Origin: Streptomyces sp. Ru72
GTDB lineage: Bacteria; Actinomycetota; Actinomycetes; Streptomycetales; Streptomycetaceae
Length of the DNA: 64,000 nt
NCBI RefSeq assembly: GCF_002920635.1
Contig: NZ_PQSR01000004.1
Location: forward strand, 1 to 64,000
Direction: 5' to 3'
The translations under genes and the position numbers were made by a program. Numbering within the stretch: the stretch's first letter is position 1; every line of letters begins with the position of its first letter. A model generated the notes under the pieces. The model worked only from the letters and a program-made list of their open reading frames with translations, was not told the origin of the DNA and did no database searches. Below are positions 61,790-64,000 of this stretch, in pieces.

Positions 61790-64000
61790 TCAGCCGAGGC
61801 GGGTCAGTTTGTCCTTGAAGCCCGGCTCGGCCAGGTCCTTCTGGAGAGCGACCGGGACCGTCACCGCGTGACTGGAACCATCGCCGACCGTGAGCTTGCC
61901 GACGACCTTGCCGGCCTTCGCCTCGTGCGGAACCGCCGTGCCGTCGTCACCGATCGACAGCTTGGTCCTCAGGCCCGGCCAGCCGACCGCCGTCAGGGTC
62001 TCGGTGGCCACCACCGGCGTCCTCCCGCCGAGCTGGTCGTCCACGTACCCGACGACTTCACCCTTCTTCACCACGATGGCGGCCGTCAGGCTCTGCTGGA
62101 CGGTGTTGATCAGTTTCTGGCTGTCGGTCAGCGCGAGTTGCAGGCTGTCCCAGACGCGGCCGGTGTGGGCGTCCTGGTTGAGGACGGCGCCGTAGACCGT
62201 CCGCGTCTTGCCGTCGACCACCTTGGTCGCCGCCCACACCAGGTTGCCGCCGGCCGGGGTCGACGAACCGGTCTTCAGACCGATCACGCCGACCTGCCTC
62301 ACCAGCAGGTCGTTGTTGTTGTATATCGGCTTGTCCAGGCCGGGGATGTCCGCCTTGGCCATCGCGACGATGCTGCGGAACACCTCGTTCTGCATGACCG
62401 CCTTCGCCAGCTTCAACTGGTCGACGGCCGTGCTCACGGTCGTCTTGTCCAGGCCGCTCGGGTCCGTGTACGTCGTGTGGGTCATGCCCAGCTTCTTCGC
62501 GGCGGCGTTCATCTTGCCGACGAAGGTCTGGTTGTCGGAGTCCCAGCGGGCCAGCAGCCGCGCGACGTTGTTCCCCGACGGGATCATCAGCATCTGCAGC
62601 ATCTGCCGCTCGGTGAACTTCTGGCCCTTCTTCATGGCCGCCGTCGACTCGTCCTCCTTCTTCGAGTCGTCCTCGGCCTGCTGGTCGGCGGTGATGGTCG
62701 GGCCGCCCTGGTTCCCCGTGAGCGGGTGCCCCTGGAGCGTGACGTACGCCGTCATGATCTTGGCAACGCTCGCGATCGGCTTCGGGCTCTGCTGACCCTC
62801 GGTGCCGATCACGCCCACGCCCTCGACCTCTATGGCCGACTGGCCCTGGCCCGGCCAGGGCAGGTCGAGCTTCCCGCCCTTGAAGGTGTACGTTTCGCCG
62901 GCCGTCAGCACGAGGGCCGGGGCCGGCAGCGGACGGACGATCTGCGCGATCGCAAAGATGATCAGGAGCAGAACGACCAGTGGCGACCAGATCTTGATGC
63001 GCCGCACAACGGTGCGGACCGGAGTCTCCGGGGGCGGCGGGGTGTTGGTCAGCTCAGCGAGCAGATCCAGCGGCGGCTTGGGCGGGATCGGCTGCTGGGC
63101 GGTGCGCTCGGGTCCGACCTGGGGCATGGCGGTGGTCGCGTCGGCGGGGCCCGCGGCGGACTTCGGCCCCGTGGAGGCCGACTGCGCGGGTTTGGCCTGC
63201 GAACGACCGGCCGGCGCGGGTCCGGGGTCGTCCAGCGACTTCAACGGGACGAACTTGCTGGTGCGTTCGGCGTCGGACTCGGGCTTGTCCGACTTGGCCG
63301 ACCTGTCCACCCAAGAAGGGCCGGACCTCTCGGAGGGCTTGGCGTCGCCCACCTTGAGCATGGTGGTGGGCTGGTCGACGGCGGGCGGCCGCACGGCCTT
63401 GAAGACGGCGGTGGGCTGGTCTATGGGAGGTTCGGGGTCCTTCTTGTCGTCCGAGTCGGAGTCGGACATGGGCCCGGAGTCGGACATGGGCCCGGAGTCG
63501 GAGTCGCCCTCTGCCTCCGATTCCTTCCCTTCTTCCTCTTCGCCCTCTTCTTCAGCCTCTTCGTCGTCTTGCTTCTTTTCCTGCCCTGGCCGCTCTCCTT
63601 CGGACTCGGAGAGGTCTTCGGGCCCGCTCTCGGCTTCGGAGGTCGCAGGCTCGGCGTCGCCGGCGTCGGTGTCGTCGGTGTCGCCCTCTTCGGCGGCCCC
63701 CTCGGCCTCCGGCTCCCCTTCGGGAGCGTCGACGTCGGAAGACCCGCCCTGGGGCTCCTCCGGCGACTCCCGCTCGGGCTCCGCCCCGGCCTCCGCCCCG
63801 GACTTCTCCTCGACCGCGTCCTCCTCGGCGCTCCGCACCCAAGAGGCCAGCGCCGCACGCTCCCGCGCCTCGCCGTCGACCCCCTCGGCACCGGAGTCCG
63901 CCGTGTCCGCGGGACCCGTGCCCTCCTCGGTCTCCTCGGCCTCCTCAACAGCCGTACCGGCGGAGCCTCCTCGCAGCGACTTGGTCGAGATCACCGTCGT
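61790..64000 (-). CDS. D-alanyl-D-alanine carboxypeptidase with long acidic N-terminus (5' end outside window)
   Basis: At least 734 residues. The C-terminal 430 residues contain a membrane helix (SPLVVLLLIIFAIAQIV) and an S11 peptidase: SxxK is SVAKIM, SxN is SGNN, and KTG is LKTGSST, followed by the beta-rich tail. It trims the pentapeptide of peptidoglycan outside the membrane. The first 330 or so residues are cytoplasmic, dominated by Glu, Asp, Ser and Ala (EEAEEEGEEEEGKESEAEGD) with repeats (DSGPMSDSGPMSDS, PTAVFKA, PTTMLKV). The frame stays open to the window edge, so the start may lie beyond it. Confidence 0.92.
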   Translation of the reverse strand, partial: TTVISTKSLRGGSAGTAVEEAEETEEGTGPADTADSGAEGVDGEARERAALASWVRSAEEDAVEEKSGAEAGAEPERESPEEPQGGSSDVDAPEGEPEAEGAAEEGDTDDTDAGDAEPATSEAESGPEDLSESEGERPGQEKKQDDEEAEEEGEEEEGKESEAEGDSDSGPMSDSGPMSDSDSDDKKDPEPPIDQPTAVFKAVRPPAVDQPTTMLKVGDAKPSERSGPSWVDRSAKSDKPESDAERTSKFVPLKSLDDPGPAPAGRSQAKPAQSASTGPKSAAGPADATTAMPQVGPERTAQQPIPPKPPLDLLAELTNTPPPPETPVRTVVRRIKIWSPLVVLLLIIFAIAQIVRPLPAPALVLTAGETYTFKGGKLDLPWPGQGQSAIEVEGVGVIGTEGQQSPKPIASVAKIMTAYVTLQGHPLTGNQGGPTITADQQAEDDSKKEDESTAAMKKGQKFTERQMLQMLMIPSGNNVARLLARWDSDNQTFVGKMNAAAKKLGMTHTTYTDPSGLDKTTVSTAVDQLKLAKAVMQNEVFRSIVAMAKADIPGLDKPIYNNNDLLVRQVGVIGLKTGSSTPAGGNLVWAATKVVDGKTRTVYGAVLNQDAHTGRVWDSLQLALTDSQKLINTVQQSLTAAIVVKKGEVVGYVDDQLGGRTPVVATETLTAVGWPGLRTKLSIGDDGTAVPHEAKAGKVVGKLTVGDGSSHAVTVPVALQKDLAEPGFKDKLTRLG

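Overview
The window comes from the chromosome of a Streptomyces or close relative. GC content is very high, GTG starts and GGAG-type ribosome binding sites are common, and many families are typical of the genus: HrdD sigma factor, TetR/MarR regulators paired with drug-efflux pumps, gamma-butyrolactone-type receptors, DUF5994 and DUF4232 proteins, GH64 glucanase and an LAXTG-anchored, Tat-exported enzyme.

Layout. 1-12.6 kb: two DHA2 efflux pumps, each beside a regulator (WYL, TetR), hrdD behind a sigma-R-like promoter, an acetyltransferase, a MarR/dioxygenase divergent pair, a secreted M6 protease and a tandem-fused IclR regulator. 12.7-17.7 kb: two gamma-butyrolactone-receptor-like TetR proteins, a P450 and an acyl-CoA oxidase, the gene set expected for an avenolide-type butenolide hormone, with related palindromes in front of both receptors and a half-matching site before the oxidase. 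17.9-33.1 kb: a tRNA-Arg(CCU) whose 3' 43 bases recur at 24.2 and 33.1 kb, bounding two stacked, eroded genomic islands. Island A carries a stress/partner-switching-like set (three DUF5994 proteins, a STAS fusion protein, a SpoIIE-type phosphatase). Island B carries an integrase stump, an IS3 remnant and a decaying catabolic set (CoA transferase, amino-acid permease, C45 hydrolase, aminotransferase) organised around an RpiR-type regulator with four matching 18-bp palindromes.

33.1-47.8 kb: a Tat-exported, apparently sortase-anchored alginate-lyase-like protein, decayed fragments, a DUF4232 lipoprotein gene with a frameshift, a membrane-anchored HTH protein, a MarR-controlled MBL/NTF2/DsbA operon whose DsbA gene has a nonsense codon, a GH64 beta-1,3-glucanase, and a sugar ABC importer with its LacI regulator and three matching operators. 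47.8-55.8 kb: a SigE-family sigma factor with a membrane partner, two DinB proteins, an AbiEii-like nucleotidyltransferase, a DUF1203 protein, an MFS/ArsR divergent pair and glutathione peroxidase. 55.8-64 kb: two IPT/TIG repeat proteins without signal peptides, a secreted SH3-collagen protein, a large multi-pass membrane protein and a D,D-carboxypeptidase with a very long acidic N-terminus that runs off the window.

Several genes are broken by single-base events (CoA transferase A, permease, DUF4232, DsbA). Most lie in or near the islands, which fits decay, but assembly error cannot be excluded from sequence alone.
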